Assembly (NCBI RefSeq): GCF_041381155.1
Contig: NC_091147.1
Coordinates: 16,715,318-16,779,317 of the forward strand
DNA length: 64,000 nucleotides
Direction of reading: 5' to 3'
DNA from: Argopecten irradians
Taxonomy: Eukaryota > Mollusca > Bivalvia > Pectinida > Pectinidae
Positions 45,801 through 58,684 of this stretch are shown here, in pieces. Numbering within the stretch: the stretch's first letter is position 1; each line of letters opens with the position of its first letter. The notes under the pieces were generated by a model. It was not told the origin of the DNA and ran no database searches. It saw nothing but the letters and a program-made list of their open reading frames with translations. The position numbers and the translations under genes are program-made.

Positions 45801-47753
45801 TCATGACGTCGTTCAGAACGACGTCACAATACATGTTTAATATATCACTACACCAACGGGAGTTATAGGAGAATAATGATCTCATAAATTCCCTTTTTGT
45901 TTGGTAAGGTTATATAGTGCCAGTCCCGAGCAAATGGAAATATATATATAATAAAGATTACCGCTAAAGTTTACAGTAATATGTTGATAAATCAGGCTTT
46001 CTTGACTCTCTGACAGGATATGGATTCGATGATATGCCGAGAGAGATTGTTGATGCAGTAGACAACAGAATGGGAGATGAAAGTGCTGCTAGAGAGGTGG
46101 AACTTCTGCTAGAACCTATCAACAAAATCAAAGGTAAACTTTTCATATTAATGTACTATAAACCATCTTAGTTTCGCGGCTAAGTTGTTCAGCGTTTTCA
46201 TACATAACGACGAATTGGTGTCGATTTGATTTCGCGAATAACACTCCTATTGAAATAATTCATTTACCACTTGATACCCGATAACATTTGTGCGGTACTA
46301 GTATCTCCAATGGTGATGGAACATATTAATTTGCAGTCTTTCTGCAGAAATGACGTTAGCGCGGGATATCATCTTTTGACGTCATTATATCACCAATAGA
46401 AACAATAGTCCCGCACAAACGTTATTGGGGATCACGTGGTTCGTGAATATTTCCCAATGTTTTACACTGTCCTGATACATTTTGATGGTGATTTGAAATT
46501 AATGGTGAAATACGTGATTCATAATCGCGAATATAAATACGTTAATTGTTACATTAGTAGTAGTAGTAGTACATGGTTTTGGTAACAATCGCCATTGTAA
46601 TATGGTAATGTATTGGCAATTGTCTTGAGAAAAGTTACCTTCTATCTTTAGCCATACAATGACCTTTGTCGGAAACTAAAAGGCTGGAAACCTGGGTATT
46701 GCATTTGATATTTTCTTATTTGGTAGGCTTTATTTTACATTACTATATTATGAAATGTATCCTAGCTTTTAAGTTAGTAAAACGCTAAAATGTATTTGAA
46801 AAAACTATTGTTATCAATGTCAAATATCCATTTGTTTTCTGAAATTTGGAACGCCACTCAATCAAAATTACGGAGATATAGCGCTAAATGCTGTAGGACG
46901 ATCTTCCGCATTTGAGATATGATGATAATAAATCCGATATTTGTAATGACGTTATGAATGTTCAAGCACGCCAAACTACAAGTGGAATTACAGTATAACC
47001 CCTCAAACTCGAACCCGGATTCCTCGAATACCCCCATTCGTCGAACTGGTCGTACGGTCCCGACCGTGTCTAAAGCTATATAATCTATGTAACAAAACCC
47101 CAGATAGCTCGAACAGCTATTCGTCGAATACCCCTTATTCCTAAAACAGAAATATGTTTAATATCTGGTACAATGTATGATAAATTTCAGAGCTATCTTC
47201 TTTGCTGAATGTTCTTGACCTTGGATCAGGTGCGGGTGTTTTGACACGAGCACTCAGCAAACGTTTTCCTGACGCCGAAGTCTTTGGTGTCGACTTCAAC
47301 GAGCTGGCCATTAAGAAAGCAGATGCTCACACGGACAATCCCTCAAATGTAAAGTATCTCAAAGCAAGTGTAGCGAGCTTACCAGCAGATTGGACAAATA
47401 AATTTGATTGGGTTGTGATCTATGACGTGTTGCATGACCTTCCGTGTCCCGAGGAATGCATGCGCGAAGTTGCGCGTGTGTTAAAAGATGACGGATTAGT
47501 GTCAATTACCGATCCTCACGTACACAGTAACCATAGGGACAATGTGGATGACTTGGCGGGTGCAGGGATCAGATATGCCATAAGCTCCGTGGTTTGTTTG
47601 CCGAGTAGTATGTCGGCAGATGGCGCTGCAGGACACGGTATCGGCTGGGGCACCGAGAACAGGGAAACCTTTTTAACTAAGGCAGGCTGGTGTATCGAAG
47701 ACAAACGCATACAGGGAACCAATTCCAATTTCACTTGCTCTAAATGTAAATAG
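42840..47753 (+). CDS. SAM-dependent methyltransferase (Rv2258c-like), copy 1, complete
   Basis: Exons 42840-43006, 44844-45031, 46017-46133 and 47191-47753 join in phase to 344 codons plus stop. The first two exons form an N-terminal winged-helix part (VTCQHLADLCNLKER, then YVREWLGCMVASRVV). Exon 3 is a linker (FDDMPREIVDAVDNRM). Exon 4 is a class I Rossmann methyltransferase: motif I VLDLGSGAG, acidic ribose-binding Asp in VFGVDFNELA, motif II/IV WVVIYDVLHDLP, then VARVLKDDGLVSITDP, ending CSKCK. Substrate is unknown; the fold and an Rv2258c-like annotation are what such animal proteins usually receive. All frames are open. It has a tandem paralogue at 56503-62126. Intron 1 carries R1 and a small hairpin (44112-44193). 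Confidence 0.92.
44112..44193. repeat. Small hairpin in methyltransferase intron 1
   Basis: gacgaatgtcttatttgcag pairs with ctgccagtaagacattcgtc. A decayed version is at 57087-57166 in copy 2, so it predates the duplication. Confidence 0.7.
44325..44762 (-). repeat. R1 dispersed repeat, copy B (intron 1 of copy 1)
   Basis: Reverse complement of the R1 text (tagtagtttctgcccctg, gaggagacacaacacgaata, cctcccaaaacatacatcca). A decayed counterpart sits at the same place in copy 2 (57275-57560), so this insertion predates the gene duplication, unlike 40107-40503. Confidence 0.8.
45325..45412. repeat. Hairpin in intron 2 of methyltransferase copy 1
   Basis: ctgggagatattgcagacaa and ttgtctgcaatcctgggag are inverted around gataacgcgtgttagcgc. 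Probably a small foldback MITE. Confidence 0.65.
46275..46440. mobile_element. Foldback MITE in intron 3 of methyltransferase copy 1
   Basis: acccgataacatttgtgcgg and its near complement cccgcacaaacgttattggg form the ends of a stretch of about 165 bp. A TGACGTCA-like word lies in the middle (46375-46382). Confidence 0.6.
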
Positions 47754-48049
47754 ATGTGGTTGGTGAACATGCACCGCAACATATTTCTTTTTAAGTGATC
47801 GGAGGAAATAATTTACACGCTATGCATTTATACAGATAAACTTCCATATAAAGACCCAGTTTTAAATAAGGTTTAATCAAGTATTCATGAATTATCCAAG
47901 GTGAAGCTAATATATGTTTTTTTTAAATATATTCCATTGGTACAACACCAAAAATTGACATTATTCGTATTATATATGATGGTCATCCAAATTTATTGTC
48001 ACGTGATACGTTTTATAATGTACTATGTTTTTCCTTAATATTCTTTTAA

Positions 48050-49580
48050 GGATCTGCTCTGGTAAGGTTTCAGTCACGTTGGAGTTTCATGTCATTAGTT
48101 GTTGTTTGATTAATAAACGTCCTTTTGACAGTCATGTAAGGACGGCCTCCCATGTATGAGGTGTGTAGCGTGAATGAAATGCGTGGTGCGTGTTTTGGGA
48201 GACTACGGTATATTCGTGTTGTGTCTTCTTGTATAGTGGAACTCTTGCCCTTTTTAAAGTGCTATATCACAGAAGCATCCCGCCGAAGACACTTAGCAGC
48301 ACGACCCACTCGGTCACATTATATTGATAACGGGCTAACCAGTCGTTCCGCTCTATTAATGTTGAGCGCTAAACAGGAGCAGAAACTACCACTTTTATAG
48401 ACTATGGTGTGCTTGGACATGGGACAGAACCCAGAGCCTGCCTCACAGGGGCGAGCACTCAACAGAAGGCTAAAAGTGAGGCGGTGTCAAGGGAGACGTT
48501 AGGAAGAAGAAAGACAGTTAGGATGAAGAGAAAAGATAAGATCCTAACCTTGGTCGCCTTTTACGATCATACAATAGGGGCAACAGGTTAAAATTCTAAC
48601 GCCCTACCTGTAGGACAAGTTTCGTTTCAACATTAAGTTTTTTTGTGACTTAAAACAAAAACTAATTTTCTTAATTTCTAGCATATTACCATATCAAATT
48701 AGACTTTTATTACTTGCAGATTTTTTTATCCAAAATTAAGGAATTGGTCAATTTGGCGACAATTTTGAAAAGGCGCATATCTTACGGTTTGTAGAGAGAT
48801 GCAATTTTACCTTTTTTACTTAAATATTTTTACTTGACTCGCTGGTGCGAAAAATAACAAGCTATATCAAGTTAATCGATGCTGTAAATCTTTTTTTAAG
48901 TTTACTGAAATAAAATCGATAACCATTTAAGATTAGAATCATAACTTATTGGCTTATATTTATTTTCTATTTTAGTGAAGATAATTTTAATTTCATTTTT
49001 AGCAAGAAATGCTGAAAAATAACAAATTTTATATCGGGACAAAGAATCATGGACCATGACCACCTATTTTTATAATGGTTTTTGAAACAGAAATTTATTT
49101 TCCTTTTGAACTACAAAATTTAAGAAAAAATTATTCATCAGATTTTTTTTCTGTGAATCTACAGTTTAATTTGACAAAAATTGAAGGGGAAAAAAACAAA
49201 AACCGAGGTACACATGTATTTTTATGGGAAAGGGGAGACTAACACAACTGTCTGAGCAAAAAAAAATGGGTTGACTGGGTGATATTATTATTTTCTTAAA
49301 GAAAACATTACTTTTGTCAATTTTACGAATATGTATACTTATTAGACTACTAATTTGCAAAATATTGCTCCAGATTGATTTAAGTATGCTCAAAATAGTG
49401 AAATTCCGGTAAAATCACAATTTACGTCAAATCGCTTTCTCTGATTCTCAATAGCTCAAACACATCGCCATATTATTTTTATTACATTTTTAACTTTGGT
49501 TTGAATTCCTATTTTCAAAAACCTATGTTAGAAAAAAAGTTACTCCTCAGAAAGTTTTGAATTTTTACCAGAGCAGATCC
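48050..49580. mobile_element. 1.53-kb element with inverted ends flanked by TTAA
   Basis: gatctgctctggtaa (48051-48065) and ttaccagagcagatc (49565-49579) are inverted, each bounded outside by TTAA (48046-48049, 49581-49584). TTAA borders recall piggyBac-type insertion, though the palindromic TTAA could simply be part of the inverted end. No transposase. An R1 repeat (48128-48612) is nested in the left third; the rest is T-rich. Confidence 0.7.
48128..48612 (+). repeat. R1 dispersed repeat, copy C, longest
   Basis: Runs from aaggacggcctcccatgtat to aacgccctacctgtaggac. It contains a purine-rich part (ggaagaagaaagacagttag) that is also present, reversed, in copy B. It lies inside the 48050-49580 element, so it inserted later than that element or was carried by it. 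Confidence 0.85.
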
Positions 49581-49584
49581 TTAA

Positions 49585-52500
49585 CTGATTTCAAAGAATT
49601 GATATCACAAATGAATCCAGAAGATACCTGTATTGTTTTCTAAAAATCGTATTGAAGCCATATTTGGCATTAATACTTTAAAATGCAATTGATAAGGGTT
49701 TCATTCTAGTTGTAAAAAAATATTTTTGCGGCGAATTGATTTGTGTTTCATGCTAAACGATTTTGTCTATAGTATTGCTGTTTAGCGAGATGAGACCCTA
49801 TACCAGAACTATATCAAATTCTTTTAAAGATCTTGTACTTAGGAAATGAAAAATATGTTATCAGTCTACAACATTCTTTGTTGAGGAAGATTCCATTTTG
49901 TAAAAATCGTAGGTTTTCTGTCACTAGGGAGTCGGAAGACATAGACCAATATTAAGATAGAAAATTATTTTCTTCTCTACGCCATAAAAACTTGATTATA
50001 AGCTGTTGGACGGGCCAAACAAAATTTCGAGTCCAATATTAGAAGGCATTATCACACTTTTGTCTTTGATAATGAACGTTTTGCCCATGCGATATTAGTG
50101 TTGTCCGTGCCGTCATATCAGCGCCCGGGCTGATATCACATTATGGTTTTCACTCCGGATTTTAGAGTTGCCGCTTTGATTCAGTTTCCTACAGACGATA
50201 AGTTGAATAACGGATACAATTTTCAATTTCAAAATAGCTCTCGGATAAACGTATTGAGAAAGATATCAGAAATCAGAAATAGTCTGTTTCATGATGATTT
50301 TACTGGAGATATTGTCTTAAGTAAGATCAGGTTGAAATGAGTTTTGTCCACAGTGCCGAAAACTAAGCATCGCAATTCACATAATTATAACACGAAAAGA
50401 ATGTATTCGGTATAAATGAAATCAACGACATGCGTTTGTCAACAAGAAGAGACACAGGAATAAATTAGACAGTTTAATACGTGTAGTTTAATTTTCCCGT
50501 CGAATTCATAATTCATGTCCGTTGTAAAACTGATAATTCTGAAATGAACCCGCTTTGCCGGAATTTGTTGAACATTATCATTTTTTAAGTGATAGTTAGC
50601 CTTCAATAGGATCTTGTTAATTTTGCTTAAAATATATGTTTCACTTCGTTCATTTAACCGGGGATTATGTATTTGTTAAAAACATACACATGTACATGTA
50701 ATGAAGTTTTTCCACTGTTTCAATATTAAATTGGCCTATTATGACCAGTGGAATATCGGTCGATCAATACATTTTAATACATGTTTTTAAATTGTTAAAA
50801 AAATTTTCTCTTTTTTTTTCAAAATGTGTGATAAAAAGGTTATGATATGTCAATTTTGATATCGCACCCTTTATCAGCCCTTGACCTGATATCAGCCCTC
50901 GGGCCTGCGGCCCTTGGGCTGATATGGCGGTCTCGGGCTGATAAAGGGTGCGATATCAAAATTGTCATATAATAACCTCTAATTATAGTATTAGAGTAAA
51001 CTATTATGTATATGATTTAAAACGTTTAATGTAATTAGAGAAATAAGTGAAAATGTAAAATGATGTAAAATAAAAGAGAATGGTTTATGTCATAACATAT
51101 AATTAAAAAATTAGGGAAGAACCATACAAAAGGAGTATGTATGTATGTGTATGTGTGTAAGAAAAGAAAAAAAATGTAAAATATTTTTAACTATTTATCG
51201 TTATCGGAATAGGTTAAGTGGTAAGTTATAATTGAAATATAAGAAGGAATATGTGAAAAATTGAAGATGCGTACGTGACAGAATGATGACCATGATTACA
51301 AACTATTTTATGTAATAAGATACAATTGAAATGTATTTGAGCCACGTCGTGAAAGGTATATGAGTATGGTACCATGTAAATAAGGATATACATGTATGTA
51401 GAATGAGAGATATGTAAGAGAAAAAAGGATGATCATGCACATGCATTGTTATTTAACTGTAAAATAAAATTAAAAATAAATCAGGTTCAATATCTGACCG
51501 CTGTACTCTTGTAAGAACGTTACATTTGCCGTCCCATCAGGTTGTTTTGAAACATGTAGTTATGGATGGATGGAATAGGCAAGGCTCCATTGGTAAATCT
51601 CGAGCATGTTGAGATCACGTTTTAAACCGCGGGATCTCAACTGCTTAGGCTTCTACTATTTCATGACGTATAGGATGACCTGACGGGTCAGTCGGTTTAT
51701 GTAACCTATAATATCTAAAACCCGGGCCAATCGGGGAACGTTGGATGAGTTTACAAAACTGGAGTCAAAAATTTTAAAGGCATCTACTTAGTAACGAAAA
51801 TTGTATGGCCCGTGTTGATGTGAAAACGCTTTCATTGATGTACAGTTCATGATACATTCGGTCTAATTTAACAAAAGTTATCCATCCTGTTATGTTGCAC
51901 TAGGTACCAAAATGGATCCACTTATTTTTGCGCCTTGTCCCATATTCGACGTTTTTTTATGGCGGGATGGCGTGGAATAAGAACGCTTTTTCTTCCTGAG
52001 TTACTGATTCTGTCATCTCTACATCATTTAAAGTAAGATCTACACAGTGGCTTATTTTCTATTTTCTATACATATGGCAAAAGTTTCATTAGAACAAAAA
52101 TTATATATCACAACGTAATAGTGACGTCGCCGTATGTATCCTATTGGCTAATACATCAATTTCCTTTGTTACGGGCATTTCCATTGGCTTTAAAATTTAC
52201 TTTATTAGCCCATATTGGAAAAATGGCGTCGCTGTAACGTAATTTTTTCTAATTGACTTGAAAAAATACTTATTAATCTTCTCCTGTTTTTAGAAGATAA
52301 ACATTTCCATACGTCGGTGGAGTACATATCTAAGTTACTTTATAAACAAATCATGTTTGTCCCAAAATATTTTACCCAGATTTTAAGCTTTGAGAGAAAC
52401 AGAATTTAACTGTACTGACAAGGGCTACATACACCCAGATGTCGTCATCGAGATTCAAGAAATAATAAAGGACGTTTTAGGGCAAATTATAATTCCCTAA

Positions 52501-52590
52501 TTGCTATTTCATCTTTGCATATTACGGAGTAAGCTTCCTTGCGGGTAGGTATACATAGTGACGTTATTATTTTTGTGAGCGTAATCTCTC
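49585..52590. other. Gene-free stretch between the duplicated blocks
   Basis: No exon recognised. It contains the foldback at 50855-50978 and a short relative of its core at 50122-50146 (atatcagcgcccgggctgatatca). 50990-51470 is A-rich low complexity. A reversed copy of the dispersed repeat at 62185-62345 is seen at 52500-52600. Confidence 0.5.
50855..50978. mobile_element. Near-perfect 120-bp palindrome (foldback element)
   Basis: tttgatatcgcaccctttat and ataaagggtgcgatatcaaa are exact complements. The centre repeats gggctgatat and cccgagac/ggcctgcggccc words. Such a long perfect arm implies a young foldback. Confidence 0.85.
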
Positions 52591-52599
52591 CTAAACTTA

Positions 52600-53155
52600 T
52601 GACGTTATGCTCGTAAATACATGACACCACAATCAATACTACCACAAGCAAGTGTGGATATTGTTCCCATCAACCTCAGACCGGATATGGTTCTATGGTC
52701 ACCAGGAACAAAGAAAGTCATCATTATCGAACTAACAGTCCCATGGGAGGAAAGGTGCAGTGAAGCACATGAAAAGAATACGGCGAAGTACGAGGCACTG
52801 CTGACGGAATGCAGGGAGCAGGGCTGGCATACATGGAACTACCCTGTTGAGGTTGGATGTAGAGGCTTCCCCGCACAGTCTGTGTGGAGAATGCTATCTG
52901 CATTAGGGTTGTCGGGCAGGACCAGAAGGACAGCAGTGCAGAGGATGGCTAAGGCAGCAGAACGATCTTCATGCTGGGTGTGGATGAAGAAGGACACCAG
53001 TAGCTGGACACCCACCACCGACGCGCAGTGACTGATCATCACTGTGGACCCCCCATCCTGAGAGTGTACCGAGTAAGGGGTCGAAACGCAATGAGGGATG
53101 GCATCGGCTGAGGACGTCGGCGGTGCTGCAGTATACCATCACAGCTGTATTTACA
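52600..53155 (+). mobile_element. LINE-type retroelement C-terminal domain with 3' tail
   Basis: An open frame of 136 codons (52621-53031) reads PDMVLWSPGTKKVIIIELTV, then WHTWNYPVEVGCRGF and SGRTRRTAVQRMAKAAERSS. This domain is familiar as the C-terminal end of many invertebrate retroelement polyproteins. The D...IIELT pattern recalls PD-(D/E)xK nucleases. No reverse transcriptase precedes it, so this is a 5'-truncated copy. The unusually GC-rich, still-open frame suggests a fairly young insertion. Confidence 0.7.
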
Positions 53156-53554
53156 TTATGTAGGTAATGGATAATTACTTATTTGATGCATATTTATTTT
53201 TGAACTTCATTGTATATACGCCAATCAGGGATAGTATTTTCTACACACGGATTATTTCAATAGTCTATGTTGCTATTGTTTGGTTTTTCCATAGAGAGAT
53301 TAAAGCTAATAATGCAGGTTAAAAGTATGCATTTGGGATTTAAAAAAAACACTAATAACGTATTTTTGTTTTCAAAATTCGTTTTTGAGACAATCCTTAG
53401 CGTTTCTAAGGAATGCTTTCGCCATTTCTGTTTTACTCTGCTTGGAACCGACACATTTGCCGACCCCTTTATACAGCGCAAACCACACACACGTATAATA
53501 AGTCGGAATACTGGTAGAAAGAAAAACAAAACAAAATGGCACGACAGGAGGATG

Positions 53555-54780
53555 TTTCAAAATAGATTTGTAGTCTGATAAATAATGTTGATATCAATTT
53601 GGTAAGTCTAGTGTAGCTTTCTATCTAAATTATAGGACGAAGGTCATAGAAATTAATACTGTAAACTTGTTGATTTTCGCGAGATTCAAATTTTCGCGTA
53701 AGTCTCATCCAAATAATTGAATAAGCGTAAGGTGAAAATAACGAAGACGCGAAATATAGTGAATACAAAGTGGTTCAGATTTTTCTGCGAAAATGATCCA
53801 ATTTCAAAATGGCTACCATAGAAAAAGTTAGAGCTGAATAACTCCCGACTTCTATAAATTGTAATATATGACCTGAAACTTTATTCATAATATCAAAACT
53901 TATTTAATTCGGGTGTTTTAATTATATACACTAAAACACTAGCACTATAGTTTGTGAATAAGTAATTGGGTGATTGATCCTTACATATATGTTATACGTC
54001 CAATACTAACCCAAAACGTACCATAGACGTAGGACATTGCAAAATGCGCGGTGAAAAGCTTATCGCCAGGAATTTATCATAATGTACAAATGCTTTATCT
54101 TACTTTTGTATTGTACGAGGTGAAACATCTCTTAAACGGTATGATAAAATCAGCTATAACCCTGTGCAGCACACAACTACCTATATGTAATGAAAAGTAA
54201 TGATTGTGGTAGTTAAGACTTCAAATCAATTTTTTATTCCTTGATCCTTACGGTTCATCAGAAAAAGTGCATTAATATATACAATGCAACAATATACAAT
54301 CACATAGATATTTAACACACAGACACACATACATAGTACAGATACACCCAACACGTGCACGACCACTACGCTAGTGTAGAGGGTGTTTCTACATTTGTTT
54401 CAAACAGTATTTATTCTTTTTTTCATGGCCAAAACTATAAATTTTCCTAAATTAGATAATTCTTTATTATTCCTTGTTTCAAGAAGTTGAATAAATTTGA
54501 CCATGCTAGGTTTATTATGATAATATTTTTTGATAAAACGGTTTCTAATATCTGAGTAATTATTGCATTTAATTATGAAATTATCAAATAAAAAGAGAAT
54601 CCTGCAACACGTGATAATCAATTAAAGTATAATTTGGCGATATAAATCTTCATTGATATTTTAGTCGCATCATCATTTTACTTTTAAGCTCTTATCATAC
54701 AACACCTAGGTAAACAATTATTGGTTAAGCTTTCAAACGTGTTAAATACACATAATTATACCTATTACAGTAACTTCCAT
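53555..54780 (+). repeat. Segmental duplication block B (upstream of methyltransferase copy 2)
   Basis: Counterpart of 39790-41000; shared blocks include ggtcatagaaatta, tacagta/tactgtaaac and tgatccaatttcaaaatggctaccat. Interrupted by the LINE fragment at 54234-54640. Confidence 0.8.
54234..54640 (-). mobile_element. 5'-truncated LINE 3' end
   Basis: On the minus strand, SDIRNRFIKKYYHNKPSMVK and LSNLGKFIVLAMKKR resemble the end of the LINE at 19066-19530 (SDIRRKYIKNYFW, LLGKYIIEANN). atcaatt repeats flank it (about 54227 and 54617), a possible target duplication. Absent from block A, so it inserted after the segmental duplication. Confidence 0.7.
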
Positions 54781-54833
54781 TCGTCAAAGAAGTCTACGAT
54801 GGACGTGACCAATGCAATATAAGGGAGCATAAT

Positions 54834-55334
54834 TATATAAGACTCTTTCATATGTGGATATGAAGGATAAGGATATTCTACCCGAGGGTCACAAAATGTA
54901 GTAAAACCCGAGGCTTGCCGAGGGTTTTGCAACATTTTGTGATCCCGAGGGTAGAATATCCCTATCCTTCATATCCACTTATGAAAGAGTATTTTTCTTT
55001 CATAAATCGATGTTTTATTGCAATTTTACAACTATAATACCCCGCCATTTTGAAATAAATTCGGAGAAATTCACGACTGAAAGTCAAATTTTCATACATG
55101 AAAAATTACATGATATTTTCGACAAAAATTCCGTTGTTTGCATCTTTTATAGAACACCAGTCAAGTTTGGGGGGAAAAAGTGTTAAAATTTTACAGAGGA
55201 AATAGAAATTTTGTTGACGCTATAACGTCACGAAGCTTTATTGCATACATACAGGTAACCATGCAATACAGCCTCAGGCGGTATGAGTGTATTGCCCTAG
55301 ATCAGCCAGTACAACATGTGTTGGTATGAAAGAA
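54834..55334. mobile_element. 501-bp foldback element with a 13-bp target duplication, second copy
   Basis: Flanked by aagggagcataat (54821-54833 and 55335-55347). The hairpin end (54841-54990: tgtggatatgaaggata..., acccgaggcttgccgagggt) is followed by a body and then ttgccctagatcagccagta and ggtatgaaag. It is the reverse of the 39267-39720 layout. The hairpin side again carries agtcttata AT-rich text at the border. Confidence 0.87.
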
Positions 55335-55649
55335 AAGGGAGCATAATGATTATCTCTCCTTTATTATAGCATCTGTTACCACAGTCTATTGCACACAACT
55401 CCAGCCCGTTTCATGGTCATGTAATCCTGGTTGGTAATGAAAGGGAAAAGTATATGTGCAGTTAGTTGTGGTATCCAAATAACTCATTATCATATATGGT
55501 TCCTTTGTGAGAGCTTCAATGTATACAGCGACCTGTATATTCATCGTTTTTATAGTGTACAGCTGTGTCTATCCATGTGTAGTCGAACTCAGATGACCTA
55601 TATAGATTGACCTTTTCAAGTGAACAGTTTTACTCCTACCTACCGTCCT

Positions 55650-56440
55650 ACCACTGCTCGGTAACTACTGATCGCGATCGGTAACTACCAATGCTCGGTA
55701 ACTACCACTGCTTGGTCACCTAGCATATTTTCCCGCATAGTTTTGAAAATTATCATAACTTGTTCCCATAATCATTTTTATTTCTTTTTATCGGTTGTTT
55801 TCTTCTTCCAATCGATGGAAAGTTTCATTTTGGGACGTACGATATTATCTCAAAGTAGACGGTAACATCGAACAATCCGTGTCATTTTAGATGTACAATT
55901 TGAGAAAAAAAAGTCGAAGAAAAAGCAAAAAGGAATCTCATCATACAAAATGACACTATCACTATTACAATCATAAATGTGTGAGTAAAAGAATCAGTTT
56001 CAAAAATTCCGTTTTATCACTGCAGGTCAATATTTAGTGTATGCTTTTTGAATTATCGAAAGCGGCCGTCGGCATGTGAAAAGGCGAAATTCTTTTCGAT
56101 TATCTCTTGATTTTTAATGGAATTTTCTGTTTACTGTCTAAAACCATCTCATTTGTTGATATTTGTATTAGATTTAGATAACTTTAATCGCACGGCCGTC
56201 CCTTTCATTTATTTTCTTACTATTGCTTTGTTAAAAAATGGTTCACCGAGCATTGGTATACATTGCTTAAAAAATAAATATTTGACCTACTAACACTTGG
56301 TTGGTTACCAAAAATAGATGCAACGTGTCATATGATCTAATTCTCTCAGGGGTTGCCAATCCGGAGTTTAAATATTCTCCAGCTATCGATTTAGAGTCTC
56401 CAAAATCAAACAGCATTGTTTCTGTACCCATGATTTGGTA
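55650..56440. mobile_element. Insertion of about 0.8 kb between promoter and ATG of methyltransferase copy 2
   Basis: In copy 1 about 60 bp separate the ccttttca motif from the acttggacta-like text; in copy 2 about 830 bp do. The extra DNA begins with repeats of gctcggtaactacc (55660-55720) and includes an inverted partner ggttcaccgagcattggta (56240-56258). It is probably a transposable element; the ends are not exact. Confidence 0.6.
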
Positions 56441-57274
56441 CACCGAGTCTTCCTCAACTCTTGGACTATATCTTCTGTTCCTGTGAACAGCGACCCAACA
56501 ACATGGATCTAGGCCAGCACAGTGCTAATGTTTTCAACATCGTGGCCGGAGGGTTTGTCACCACGGCTCTCAGTATAGGGAAGGAGGTGGGCCTCATCGA
56601 CACCCTGATCAAGCTGACTACACCAGTGAGCATGTCAGCATCTCGCCGACCTGTGTAATCTGAAGGAAAGGTATGAATCTCCATTAGACATAAACAGTAG
56701 TATATATATATATATATGTTCAATGATTTATGATGTAGTAGTTTATACGCCATTGTTATTTGTAATTAATTAAGTCACGTACAACGCCAGGGGACTTAAC
56801 TCGTACTATTGAATACTCGGCATAGCGTGGACAGCCAAAAAATTATTCAGCATAATTAATTGTCGCAAAACTTAATTAATGGATAATGGTTTGGTTAATT
56901 AATATTAATGATATTATATGCACTTATTATTTGAACTTGATATGTATGCATTGGTACTTTGTTCGTGCTTGATTGGTACAGTTGTATCATTGTTATATTC
57001 ACCAATTATATTTATCATACATAGGATATCTATTTAAAAGGTTAGTGTGTAAGTTAAAATAATAAAAAAAAAACATAATAACTAAACAAAGACGAATGTC
57101 TTACATGCAAATCTCACCCTTCTGTAGACTCGATCACAAACCTGCCAGTAAGATATCCATCGACATTGTAAGATATTGTTTTCTTTTGTACTATCAAAGT
57201 GCACTTCGGTTTTCGATCTACATTATCATACACCAAGTAATTGTCATTTTCAACACTTACATTTTTCTGCAGAT

Positions 57275-57560
57275 TGGGCGTAAGCATTATGCCTGCCGGC
57301 CCTCAATAATGCTCTTAATTTGGGGGTCTTATCCTTTCTTTCTCCCTAAGTTACTCTCTTCTTTCCAACATTTCCATTGACACTACGTTTAGCATGTAGT
57401 TGAGCGTTTGCCCATGGGTTGTGTACCTTGGAAGCGACGCACCATCATATTCTATGAAAGTAGTGTTTGAACGAGTGGGACGACTGTTTTGCACTTTGTC
57501 ACTATAATGTGACCGGGTGGGGTACTCTCGCTTTCTTCCACTAATAAACATGGCTTGCCG
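57275..57560 (-). repeat. R1 dispersed repeat, decayed copy D
   Basis: Weak match to 44325-44762 in the same intron position (ttctttctccctaagttact, gagtgggacgactgttttg, ataatgtgaccggg). Confidence 0.55.
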
Positions 57561-58684
57561 TTTTAAAATTGACTCTGGCTGTTCATAGGACGTTAATCTA
57601 ATATGCCAAATAAAAACGAAATACATTTTCTTACCTTGGTAGATATGTCAGAGAATGGTTGGGTTGTATGGTGGCCAGTAAAGTTGTCTCCCTTGATGGT
57701 GATGATAAATACTTTATCCCGGAACACTGTAAACCTGGACTGGAAGTCGTTGGTTTTCTTGGAGTATATTCTACAATGAGCGCAATGAGCAAAAAGGCCA
57801 CGGACTGCTTCAGGAAAGACGGACCTAATGGTGAGCAGCTCAATAACTGTTATTACTGTCAATCCTTACGAAATACACATTTTCGATTAATTTTACAAGA
57901 GAGCTCGAATACTTTAGATATTTCGCGATTAAATCACACGGTGAAAGGGCTAAAGGATATGTCGATTTTTATTGTGTTAGATTTTCCTCAAAATTCCCCT
58001 ATGATAATAATTTTCTGAAAAAGGGCCCATATACCTTCATTTCAATTTGTGAAATGTCTCATTTGGCCCCATTTTAATAAACCATGCGCAAATTGTACCT
58101 ATTCACCAAGTTTCATTATAATATGCCAAAGCGAGAAGACATATTTGACATGATTTGCGATCAGACGCTATAGAAGACGTCTTTGTTGTTTAAATTGCTT
58201 ATTTAAAATTCCTAGAATAGAACACATGAGTTATATGTTATGCAAATATATCATTGGTCACTGTGCTCTAGCTCATAATGTTATATTGCACGAAGCCATA
58301 GGCTTTTTGGGGTGGTTTTTTTGTTGTTGTTTCCCACCTCCAAAAAAATATAAAATAAAGTAAAAATATATTCAATAGACATGTAAATAACAATATTTTC
58401 CTTTCACAGATGGAATCGCACACAAATTTCCATTTCGAAATTTTAAACACAAACTTCCGTCACTTTCACATTAGTTACAGATACATTGTATATTCGTCTT
58501 ATCTCATTAATACCTCTCAATCATTCATTTCCATTCAAAATAAGCTATGATAGATGGTAAAGAAATTGATACTGGTATATAAGTAATTCAGTTAAAGGGA
58601 AAATATGACATGGAACACAGTAACCCAAGAAATATTTGCTTTATTACATAATCAATGAATCGCCAGTTTTTTTAATTGAATTTT

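Noticed and set aside
47516-47782. Minus-strand frame opposite methyltransferase exon 4 (and its twin at 61889-62152)
   Set aside because: Shadow of the coding exon; its conservation between copies follows from the plus-strand protein.
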